A stretch of DNA of 64,000 nt. Origin: Sorghum bicolor. Lineage: Eukaryota > Streptophyta > Magnoliopsida > Poales > Poaceae. How positions within the stretch are numbered: the first letter of the stretch is position 1; each line of letters starts with the position of its first letter. The stretch is taken from positions 11,989,894 through 12,053,893 of the forward strand of contig NC_012873.2 in the NCBI RefSeq assembly GCF_000003195.3. The letters are read 5' to 3'. The translations under genes and the position numbers were made by a program. The notes under the pieces were generated by a model that was given only the letters and a program-made list of their open reading frames with translations, made no database searches and had not been told where the DNA came from. Shown piece by piece: positions 1-9,633 of the stretch.

Positions 1-393
1 CGGCGTACACATCTAGAGCTGACATGGCGTGCTTAGTGTGTGAATGCTCTCTCACCTCCCATAGTCCCACCCCCTCTCTCCCTCACGCATTTCAGTGAGC
101 ACATACCGGGCAAGGTTGAGGACAAGAACCGAGGGACTTGTCTTGGTGACGCGACGCATGTTGCTGCATGCCCTTGTGTACAAGTGCCCTTCCTCCGCAG
201 CACGCCATTGGTGGTGGCGAGGAACCCACACTCTCCTTGCCTGCTGGCTGCTGTCCAGCAAAGTTCCTGCCCAAATTTCAGAGAAACGGAGGGATGGATC
301 ATAAACCAGACGAGACCGCACAAAGGCTCCGGGCATGATTGGTTGCCCTGACCAGGCCATTCAAAGGTCCATCTGGCACGGCTTGGTCCAGTT
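1..393. other. Left-edge sequence without a recognised gene
   Basis: Several overlapping short open frames occur on both strands, but none has recognisable domains or splice context. The sequence is moderately GC-rich and shows no clear repeat structure. It may be host sequence flanking the PIF-like element that follows. Confidence 0.4.
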
Positions 394-1090
394 GGCCTGT
401 GTTTGGTTTCCTTGCTCACATCCTTTTCCTGTATCACTTTGTTCCCCTCGCCCCCTCCATCCCAGCTGCCTTCGTCTTCTCAAGTCGAGCTTCCCACTCC
501 AGCTAGGATGCTTTGGGTCTTAGCAGGAACCCTAGGCGATGTTGGCGAGAGCTAGCGTCGTCCCTGGTACAAAAGCTCGCATGCTGGTGCTTGTTAGGGT
601 TACCCCCTCACTCTCACCACTCCCGCCTCCATCTTCACTGGTGAGTCCTCCCCTCTCCTCTCGTGCCGCCAGATTCGCCCTTCCGGCATCCTCACCGCCG
701 GAGCCTTGTGCTACCCTGGTGTCTAGGACGGTATATCTCACCTCCTCCATCTCTTGTTTCTTTGATTTCCATCCAGTTTTTGATTGAGCAATGCACATGG
801 GTTAGGTTTATTTGTTGTACCGAGCTAGATCTGTGTGATTTTGATTGATATCTACTTGTTCTTGAAGCAGATCTACCGATTCTTATGCTTGATGTGGGTC
901 CAGTTTGGCATGTTTGTTAGCTGAAGCAAGTTTTTGCTGGTGATGCTTATTTTTTGATGTAAATACTGAGCACAGTGCCTAAGGTTGATGATTAAACTGT
1001 TATCGATTGATTAGTGGACGTAGGAGGAGCTCCATCTGGAGTGGTAGCCGCGTCCACCATAGTCTTGGGCTGAGTTCTTGTTCTTACTTG

Positions 1091-1095
1091 GTAGT
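1091..1095. repeat. Target-site duplication GTAGT, left copy
   Basis: It is identical to 2375-2379 on the other side of the solo LTR. Confidence 0.88.
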
Positions 1096-1517
1096 TGTTG
1101 ACGGTCCTTAATGCTCATATTTAACCATCAACTAATCATGGAAAAGGATCCAAATGCAACCAACACCCAGACTTAGGGTTTTATCTGACAGAATTCCACG
1201 AGTTTTGGTGTTTGTCTATTTCTGCAGGGGGTTATCAGGAAATATGGAAGAAAGGCCCACACATCGGGTTTACATAGAGATATTAACGTGCCGCACAATT
1301 TTCTATCATCTAGAAGACTCCAGAAGCCACGGGACCGAAGCGGAGGCCGAGAGGACTCAGGGACAGGGCGCCCGCCCTCCTCTCCTGGGCGCCTGCCCTC
1401 ACATAGAGTCCAATCAGGACTCTCTTTCGGGATATTGCTCCACCGACCTAAAGGATCAAGAATAACCGTTCAATCAATGTCGGTTTGATCCAACGGCCCA
1501 GATTCACTTGAAGGGAC

Positions 1518-1524
1518 TATAAAA
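1518..1524 (+). promoter_or_regulatory. TATA box of the solo LTR
   Basis: TATAAAA occurs about 420 bases into the LTR, a position suited to the U3/R border. It could still start transcription toward the dead transposase, but that is inference. Confidence 0.55.
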
Positions 1525-1616
1525 CCAGACCCCCTGGCCCCTAGAGATCATACCTCTTCTACAGAATCAAAGCTGGGGTTTCAATTCTTCATCCAAGTAG
1601 AGAGGATCTCTCTAGG

Positions 1617-1721
1617 GCTTCTAGTTCTACCTCTAGTTCATCTAGATCTAGTTCTAGTTCATCTAGTTCTAGTTCTAGTTCCTCTAGTTCTAGTTCTAGT
1701 TAGTTCTAGTTGTAATCTAGA
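1617..1721 (+). repeat. CTAGTT-type microsatellite in the solo LTR
   Basis: Imperfect repeats of the hexamer TCTAGT/CTAGTT run through the region, with CTAGTTCATCTAGAT-type interruptions. It lies within the likely R/U5 part of the LTR. Confidence 0.75.
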
Positions 1722-2374
1722 AAATAGGGAGAGACAAGAGGAGAGCGGAGGAGGAGCCGGATCTGTCGGATCTTCCTCAACATTGTACTTTTGCAGCATC
1801 TGGTTCGTTCTTCATCGTTCTCCAGGTTCTTCAATTCATAATTCCTGAGTTCTTTAATTACTTTTATTTACATTCAAGTTATTTATTGGATTCCCGCTTG
1901 CATCAAGTGCTCTAGTCTTTATAACGCTAGAGTAGTAATTAATAGATTAGACGTGGTGTTTAGTCTTGCAATTACCTGGAATTGCACCCAATCCTGTGGA
2001 TTGTTGTGGTAGCCTTAGGGTAGTGACAGCCCTAACGGTCGACGTATTCCACCTCGTTCGGATTGGTGTTTGTAGGACCGTAGTCAGACCTTCCTAGCCC
2101 CCTTCTCATCTCTTTCTGTGGTTAGTGCTCTGATGTCCCGTTATAGATAATCTTGAAGTAATTCTTGATTCTTAGATCAACTAGAGAACTCTCAGGAAAC
2201 TTTCTCTCTTCCCACCGAAAATAATTATATAGTTATCCTTGGGCGATCTTGATTCTTAATTAGTACACTCACGTTCCCTGTGGAAAATCGATACTCTGGA
2301 ATACTCCCGGGTGAAGGCTACATCGGTATCCGTGCGCTTGCGGATTTTTCTGTTTGCGTTTAAAATACCCAACA

Positions 2375-2379
2375 GTAGT
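2375..2379. repeat. Target-site duplication GTAGT, right copy
   Basis: It is identical to 1091-1095. Confidence 0.88.
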
Positions 2380-2440
2380 ACACATCAGTACTGGTTCATT
2401 AGGTTTCTAATTTGTCCATGTGTATTCCATTTTTTCTAGA

Positions 2441-3760
2441 GATGGATTTCAAAGCTAGGCGACATGCGGCTGCTGCTATGTTAGTAGTTGTGGCCACTTG
2501 GTTTTTCTTGTGGTTTAGGAGAAGAGCTTAGGATGCTAGATCTATAACCTATGGTCCCATGGCAGGCAGGGACCAACAAAGGATGAATAACCTAAACTAC
2601 ATTTACAACTCAGATGATGTGCACTATGTGAACCTCCTTAGAATGAGAAAGGCACCCTTATTTCATCTTTGTGACCTTTTCGCAGTAGATACCTCTTGTA
2701 TGATAGCATCCATGCTAGTGTGAAAGAGCATGTAGCAATGTTCTTGCATGTTGTGGGTCACAAATAGAGATTCAGGGTAGAAGACCTTACATTCACGAGG
2801 TTAGGTGAAACTATCAGTAGGTTCTTTCGGTGAGTGCTTTATGCAGTTGGGGAGTTGAGGGGTGAAATGATTGTCCTTGCTTCCATAAATGTCCATTCAA
2901 AGATCCTTGGTAGAAGAAGGTGGTACCTTTATTTAAAGGTTGGTTTATATTATACTCCAATCTTGGTCATCAGTAAAGCACTGATCTTTTTCCTCACCCA
3001 TTTCACAAACAACTTTCTCACTGCATAGGAGCACTTGATGGAAATCATGTCTTAGCTAGGGTGCCAAAAAGGATGCAGCCTACCTTTAGGGGGAGGAAGG
3101 GACTTACACAAAATGTCCTGGCAGCTGTGAGCTTTGATTTGAGGTTCACATATGTCCTAGCTGGTTGGGAAGGCTCTGCACATGATGTCCTCATACTAGC
3201 TGATGCTCTTGTAAGACTAGATGGTCTTAGGGTGCCTCCAGATATATTTCAAGGTAGTAGTACTCATTAGTACCCAATTTGGTACAAGTAGTAACTGATC
3301 CTCAAATATGTGGTACATTTTATAGGGAAATTCTTGCTTGTGGATGCTGGTTATGCAGTAAGACCTAGGTTTTTGCCCCCATTTCATGGTATTAGGTATC
3401 ATCTGAGGGAATATGGCAACAATAGACCCCAGAACCCTATGGAGCTATTTAATCTTAGGCATTCATCCCTAAGAGTCACCATTGAAAGAGCCTTTGCTGC
3501 TTTGAAGGATAGATTCAAAATCCTGGACAACAAACCATTTCACACTTATAGAACACAGGTCAGTTCTGGCATGTTGTATCCTTCAAAATTGGATTCTAGG
3601 ATATGGTGATGATGAGCATGTGCCTGATGAAGCCACCTGGAATCCAAACCATAGGAATCCTGATGCCCACCCTGATGATGTGCCTGATAACCAAGCCTGG
3701 TCTCAGATGAGGGAAGCATGGGCTAATGCTATGTGGGCTAACAGAGGTTCTTCTAGGTAG
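2441..3760 (+). pseudogene. PIF/Harbinger transposase (HARBI1-like, DDE_Tnp_4), broken
   Basis: This is the remnant of a DDE-type transposase/nuclease. The N-terminal part (from the ATG at 2442) contains NNLNYIYNSDDVHYVNLLRM, then EHVAMFLHVVGH and LYAVGELRGEM, all typical of plant PIF transposases. The catalytic core follows: a GALDGNHVLARVP block at about 3025-3065 (first D), QNVLAAVSFDLRFTYVLAGW at 3110-3170, LLVDAGYAVRP at about 3330-3365 (second D), and RHSSLRVTIERAFAALKDRF at about 3460-3520 (catalytic E). A C-terminal acidic tail with repeated W residues ends at TAG 3758-3760. In-frame stops (for example TAG soon after the first 29 codons) and at least two frame changes make it non-functional. 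The D, D and E motifs themselves survive. Confidence 0.85.
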
Positions 3761-3989
3761 TAGTCTTTTTCTTGTGAACCAGTATGTTATTGTGTGCTAT
3801 TTAGTAATTGTGATGTGAACTATTTTTTATGAGACTTCTAGGCATTGTCCAATGATGTTTCAAATATTTGGGATCTGTAATAATTGAACCAACTATGCTT
3901 GCTCTTTTTTACATCATGCTACATATTTATATTGTTTATATGGTTCATGATCATGTGGTTGGGTGTATGAATACGACCAGTAGGGATAA

Positions 3990-5052
3990 GTGATTAGATT
4001 AACATCATTGATGAGGCTAACATGCTTGATGGTGGCAATAGTCACTTGGTAGTGCCAGATGATGACCAGCATGCACCTCCTGTTAGCCCTATGCACTATA
4101 CTCCAGTTTAATATAGGTTCATGCTAAGGAGGTTCCATGATCTGGTAGTGCAAGGAGTGAAAACTGATAAAGGGGTTAAGGAGGTGCATGTTAGCCAGGT
4201 TGCTACTATGATTTCTGAGTTTGTTAGGCAGATAGTGTCCACCCAACAAATCTACAATCATCTGCGCAAATGGAGGCAAACCCAACAAATCTACAATCAT
4301 CTGCGCAAATGGAGGCAAAGGTGGGTCAAAATTGTTAGGCTCAAGGACCTGAGTGGTGCCCTCTGGGATAGTGATCATAACATGATTGTACTGGATGATG
4401 AGCACCTCTAGGACACACTAAGGTTTTAACATGCACCTAGCAAATCTTCTGTACATTCCATAAGTATCTGTTAGCTCTCTGTCTAATACCTTGTTGTCTT
4501 CAATAAATAGGATGACCTAGCTGATGCTAAGTTCTTGAACAACCCCATTGAGAACTATGATCAGATGGAAGCCATCTTTGGTGGGAGTTAAGCAACTGGG
4601 AGATATGCTATGGGATTAATTGAACCTTTGGGTGTCCCTACTAATGTTGCTCAAGATCAGAGTAACCTCACTGATGATGTAAAGACTGAGGTGCAGTCTA
4701 GCAAGGCTGATGATGCTCTTGCTGAAGCCTCTAAGGGCACTGATGATGGCCCTAGGAGGGAAAGAGAGGAAAAAAGAGGAAGGTAGGGCAAGATGAGCTT
4801 GACATCATGAATGGCATGGTGAGGGTTGTGGAAAATGTTGGGGCAGCTCTCAAAGCTCCACAACACAATGAAGTACATGAGGACCTATATGGTTGTGTCA
4901 TGAACTATCCTGGTTACACTCAGGAGGCTCTTATGGTAGCTCTGGTTTATCTTCTGAGGAACCAGGCTGAGGGGCTTTGCTTTGTTCAGATGACAGAGGC
5001 ACATAGTATCCTTTGGCTTAGGGACCACCTGAGCAACTACATGGGACCTTAG
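3990..5052 (+). pseudogene. PIF/Harbinger ORF1, Myb/SANT-like DNA-binding protein, broken
   Basis: This is the partner gene of the transposase. In plant PIF elements it encodes a Myb/SANT-like DNA-binding protein that helps the transposase reach the nucleus and bind the ends. The clearest part begins at 4121 with LRRFHDLVVQGV, KEVHVSQVATMISEFVRQ and YNHLRKWRQ.WVKIVRLKDLSGALWD, the plant Myb_DNA-bind_3 pattern. Further on, NPIENYDQMEAIFG (about 4535-4580) and a C-terminal helical region (LYGCVMNYPGYTQEALM..., 4885-5050) match the family layout. Stops at about 4409 and 4588 and near 4780 break it. A 13-codon in-frame duplication disrupts the DNA-binding domain. Confidence 0.75.
4242..4319 (+). 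repeat. 39-bp perfect tandem duplication in ORF1
   Basis: The 39 bases at 4242-4280 are repeated at 4281-4319. The period is a multiple of three, so 13 residues (TQQIYNHLRKWRQ) are duplicated in frame inside the predicted DNA-binding helix region. Confidence 0.9.
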
Positions 5053-5091
5053 ATGACCATCTTCTTGCCTCTCCACTTTTACAAATCGCCA

Positions 5092-7566
5092 TGCGTCACA
5101 CCCGGATGTAAAAGAGCATTCAGGTGCCAATCACATGTGCGCCAGGATCTCAAATTCACACACATGAGTCGACATCATCAATGGTACAAAACACAATGTT
5201 TAAATGAATAACATAAATGAGTATAAAAGTACCATTATTACAAGTCTTTAATCAAAGAATGAACGAAAACTTATACTGAATTGTTCAATTAATAAATGGG
5301 AAGCTAACAACACTGACATAGTGGGACCACCTCGCCACAGGAAGGTTGATGGTAGGGACACACGAGCCTAACAACCAGGCGACTCAGGATAATCCTCGGG
5401 GAAGTTGAAGTTGTTATCTTGATCATCTAAGCAACCTTTAATGTGATTATAGCAAGGGTGAGTTCATGTCGAACTCAGCAAGCATAGACAGAAAATATGA
5501 CATGCAAAGCTTAAAACAAGGTAAAAGTTGACATGGTTTGACTGCGGTGGCATTTTAATTGGTCACTTTTATTATAACAATCTATTAATATTAGTGAGTA
5601 GCAGTAGCCAAACCCTTATTTAGTGTAAGTAATTATTAACATCTTTTAAAAGACTAGCCATCCCAGCCAACACGGAATAGCCATTCCACCAAAGCACGAG
5701 ATAGCAACCTCAAACAAGTTCCTTCTCCAAGTACCATGTGATTCCAATTTGCTCATCATGTGAGAGTATGGGCTGCTCGTGACCGTGAGCACGGCTGATA
5801 TATCAATTTTACACTCTGCAGATGTGTGCACTTTCACTTCAGGTCGTGATTCCTATTTGCCCGGGGTCGTGACTCCCCAAAACACTACCAAGGTGAGCAG
5901 GCAGGGTCTCACTATGAGACCTTTCATAGGATCCAACTAATAGGTGCCACTCGTAAGTTTTGGTTGAGGCACTTGGTAGTCGTGCCTATAGCCATGGCGC
6001 ACCGAACAACCGACAACTTAATATCCATTACCCAAGTTACTTCCTTATGCCTACATAGAAAGCAACACCCTATTAGTGGAGGTCCGGCTAATTAGTGAAG
6101 CCAGAGCCATATAGCTTGGGGCTGCACTGTATGTCCTAGGGGCCGCTCCATGACTAAGTCCTTACGGAGAGCAGAGACAGGTACGCCCTGCAACCAGGCC
6201 AACCACTAGTACCCGCTCCCCCTGTCACCACCATCATCATGATGCTCCCAAGCATCCAACATCTCCATCACTGCATTGACCATGATTCAGCATGATTTAA
6301 GCATCAAGTTAAGTAGAGAATGTTCTTTATTAAAGCTTATGTGTAAGGTGATTAGAGCAGCTAAGCATAACTACTAAACCCTAGTCTACCCATACACTTA
6401 ACCCTAGGTGCATAAGGAATCATAAGTAAAGCTGGTCAGGTCCTTAGGGTCTGCATATATTAGACACATGCATGAAAAGAAAATGACATCAATGTATAGG
6501 TCCAAAATGATCAAGTGGTGTCTGCACTTGCCTTGGTCAAATTCGAGTTGCTCAAACTCAGTGGGATCCTACTCCTCTTCCTTCACGAACGTCTCGTTGG
6601 CTATACGCAACAATAATCATACATAGAAGCAATACATGCAAGCAAACAAACTTTAATTAGGAACAATACAACAATACAATCAAAAACAGGTGTAACAGTA
6701 ATCTACACGTCGATACGAAACTATAGGAATAAGAACCACCTAAATCAGAGTTAAAACGTGAAAGTTATGGCTAAAACAAGTTGAGTGGCAATTCTGCAGT
6801 TTAAATGAACTAATTTCGTATTTTTAAACAATTAAAAACTGAATTTTAAAAGCATAAAGGATTAAATATATAAATACTAATGGCGCCAGGGGCTAAACTG
6901 CTAAAAATAAGGACCTAGATCTAATTATTTTTAAACTACAGTGGACCGTAGGTTGATTACTATAAAGGTCGGAGGCTTTCCTCCAAAAGTGCTAGGGTCG
7001 GTGTGGCTGACCAGTCTGATTGGCCACGTGGCGGAGCGGGGCTAGAGAGTCAACGGCCCGCGTGGTGGACCAAGGTAGGGCGTCATCCACCGATCTATGG
7101 TGGACCGGTGTTAGGCGAGGGCTCTACACGTGCGCGGCGACGCGGTGAGCAGGTTCGGCGACGCCATGGCCGGCGCCGGTGAGGTCTCGGTTGCGGCACT
7201 ATGGGGCATGGGGGAGCGCACTAAGAGCACCTAGGGCGCACGCCGAGACAAGCGCGATGCGCGCGCTGGCCGCACGAGAGTGAGGCCGGGGTGACCGGTC
7301 CGGGCGGAGGGCGATTTGGCGCTGGCAGCGGCGCTCCGGCGGGCGCGAGCGGTGCAGAGGGAAGAGGGAGGGGGCGCACCGAGGGCACCGCTGCGTCCCT
7401 CACGTGACAACGAAGTTCGGGCATGGCTTACCTTGGCAAGAACGACGGCAAGGCGAGGCGACGGCGATGACGCGGAGCTCCAATGTCGGCAATGGCGTCG
7501 GCGCTTTGATCTAGGGCTTTTTTGGCTATGCGGAGTGGCGGTTAGGGTTCTCGTCGTTTCATACCC
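5092..7566 (-). mobile_element. LTR-like retrotransposon fragment, probably reverse-oriented
   Basis: The left edge TGCGTCACACCCGG resembles an LTR terminus of the TGTNACACCC type. Inside, a block near 5455-5490 read in reverse gives GCTGAGTTCGACATGAACTC, which parallels the GCTGAGTACATTCTCGTACTC block of the clear LTR at 9634-13348, so I place it on the minus strand. A GC-rich stretch (7000-7450) next to AT-rich sequence matches the makeup of the other long LTRs here. It ends abruptly at about 7566 where pol coding of another element starts. No TSD or second end was found. Short ORFs in the GC-rich part look random. Confidence 0.5.
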
Positions 7567-9621
7567 GACTTCTCCAAGATTGCTAAGCCAATGACCAGTT
7601 TGCTACAAAAGGATCATAAGTTTGTCTGGATGGAGGGGTGTGAGCTAGCCTTGCGCACTTTGCGAAAGTTGTTGACCACCGCTCCCGTTCTAGCGCAACC
7701 CAATATCGAGAAGCCTTTTGATGTGTTTTGCGACGCATCGAAAAGTGGTTTAGGATGTGTGCTGATGCAAGACGGCAGAGTTATAGCTTATGCTTCACGA
7801 CAGTTGAGAAAGCACGAAGTCAACTACCCGACTCACGACCTCAAGCTAGCAGCAGTAGTGCACGCTTTGAAGATCTGGAGGCACTATTTGTTAGGAAATA
7901 AGTGTCATATCTACACCGATCATAAAAGTCTGAAGTACATCTTCACTCAGTCCGAGTTGAACATGAGACAACGAAGATGGTTGGAGCTGAACAAGGATTA
8001 CGATCTGGAAGTCCACTATCATCCAGGCAAGGCTAATGTGGTAGCCGACGCATTGAGTCACAAACCGCACTATCAAGCAGTTCAATCGTTGTTTGAGGAT
8101 GGTTTCAATCTCATGCATCTTGAAGTCTTATGTCACATACAACTCAGTTGTTCACTTGAGAGTCAAGTCATCGAAGGTCAGAAAATAGACAAGGGTATTT
8201 TTCACATCAAAGAAAAGATCAAAAACAACCCAAAGACTCAGTTCAGAGTTGATGAAAAAGGGGTATTGTGGTTTCAGCACCGGCTGGTAGTTCCGAAGAA
8301 TCGAGAATTAAAGAATCGCATCATGGATGAAGCACATCTCTCCAAGCTTTCCATTCATCCTAGCAGTAGTAAGATGTATCAAGATCTAAGATCTCACTTT
8401 TGGTGGACTAAGATGAAGAAAGAAATAGCAGCATATGTGGCCCGTTGTGACACGTGTTGCAGAGTCAAGGCTATACATATGAAACCTGCAGGTTTGTTGC
8501 AACCGTTGTCAGTTCTAGAGTGGAAATGGGAAGAGGTCAGTATGGACTTTATCACAGGTTTACCAACAACACGAAAAGAGAATGACTCGATTTGGGTAAT
8601 CATAGATCGATTGACCAAGTCGGCTCATTTCATTCCTGTTAAGACTCGTTACAGACCTCCTGAGTATGCCGATCTGTATCTAGCTGAGATTGTTAAGTTG
8701 CATGGTATTTCCAAGACCATCATATCAGACAGGGGACCGCAGTTCACCGCTCATTTCTGGGAGTGAATGCATAAGAGTTTGGGGACTAGTCTGATAAGAA
8801 GCACAGCGTATCATCCCCAAACCTCGGGTCAAACGGAAAGACTCAATCAAGTGCTCGAAGATATGCTGAGGGCTTGTGTGTTATCATCCAAGGGATCATG
8901 GGAATCATGGTTACCTTTGGCCGAATTCTCGTACAATAATAGCTATCAAGAGAGTATCAAGATGGCTCTGTTCGAAGCGTTGTATGGTCGTAAGTGTAGA
9001 ACTCCGTTAAACTAGGTCGAACCTGGTGAAAGGAGATACTATGGTATCGACTTCGTGAACGAGGCTGAGAAAAAGTTGCACATCATACAACAACATATGA
9101 AGGCGGCACAATCGCGACAGAAGAGTTATGCCGATAAGAGAAGAAGGCCACTCGAGTTCAATGTAGGTGACTATGTTTACCTCAAGGTTACGCCAATGAA
9201 GAAAGTTCAGCGTTTCCGAGTTCGAAGCAAGCTTGCACCCAGATATGTGGGACCGTATCAGATACTAGAAAGAAAAGGCCCTGTGGCCTACAAGATTCAA
9301 TTACCTGAAGAGTTGAGTTCAATCTTTCCAGTTTTCTATGTGTCACAGCTACGAAAATGTTTGAAAGTACCCGAGCAGAGGATTGAACCCCGAGGAATCA
9401 AAATAAAGGCAGACTTAGAATATAAGGAGCAGCCAGTGGGTATCGTAGATACCAAGGAGCGGGTAACCCGAAACAGAGTTGTCAGAACATATAAAGTGGT
9501 GTGGAGTCATCATGATGATAGAGATGCCACCTGGGAAATCGAAGATTACCTAAAAACAGTTTACCCAAAATTTCATAAGAAATGGTTAGTAACCCAAAAT
9601 CTCGGGACGAGATTTCCCTAA
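7567..9621 (+). pseudogene. Ty3/gypsy pol: RNase H and integrase, with premature stops
   Basis: The frame opens within the thumb end of reverse transcriptase (FSKIAKPMTSLL). RNase H follows, with FCDASKSGLGCVL and YTDHKSLKYI holding the acidic catalytic residues, then HYHPGKANVVADALS. The integrase has its zinc-binding region (HLSKLSIHP ... CDTC) and a DDE core: D in SMDFITGLP (about 8543), D in IISDRGPQFT (about 8725) and E in TSGQTERLNQ (about 8833). The C-terminal part carries KLAPRYVGPYQIL and a chromodomain-like stretch (YKVVWSHHDDRDATWE). In-frame stops at 8764-8766 (TGA, inside the integrase core) and 9013-9015 (TAG) kill it. The frame is otherwise kept to TAA at 9619-9621. The order RT-RNaseH-INT is diagnostic of Ty3/gypsy, and the tail suggests a chromovirus. 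Confidence 0.9.
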
Positions 9622-9633
9622 GGGGGGAAGGGC
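9620..9633 (+). promoter_or_regulatory. Polypurine tract before the 3' LTR
   Basis: A purine-rich run (AAGGGGGGAAGGGC) lies directly before the LTR start at 9634, where plus-strand DNA synthesis of a gypsy element is primed. Confidence 0.8.

Larger units (their letters stand above)
1096..2374 (+). mobile_element. Solo LTR of an LTR retrotransposon, TSD GTAGT
   Basis: The sequence starts TGTTGACGG and ends ATACCCAACA, so it has the TG..CA ends of an LTR with TGTTG/CAACA terminal inverted repeats. The five bases before it (1091-1095) and after it (2375-2379) are both GTAGT, a perfect 5-bp target-site duplication. No gag or pol coding lies inside or next to it, so it is a solo LTR left by LTR-LTR recombination. 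A TATAAAA box lies at 1518-1524, followed by a CTAGTT-rich microsatellite. It interrupts the 5' noncoding part of the PIF-like element and is therefore younger than it. The superfamily cannot be told from the LTR alone. Confidence 0.9.
394..5091 (+). mobile_element. Decayed PIF/Harbinger-type DNA transposon (approximate limits)
   Basis: The span holds both genes expected of an autonomous plant PIF/Harbinger element: a DDE transposase (2441-3760) and a Myb/SANT-like ORF1 (about 3990-5052), both on the plus strand. Both are broken by stops and frameshifts, so the element is dead. The left limit is a guess from a GGCCTGTGTTTGGTTT string at 394, which resembles a grass PIF-type terminus. No matching right terminus was found; the right side is cut by an LTR-like fragment at about 5092. 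A solo LTR (1096-2374) sits in the 5' noncoding part. Without that insert the element would be about 3.4 kb, which is plausible for the family. Confidence 0.55.
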
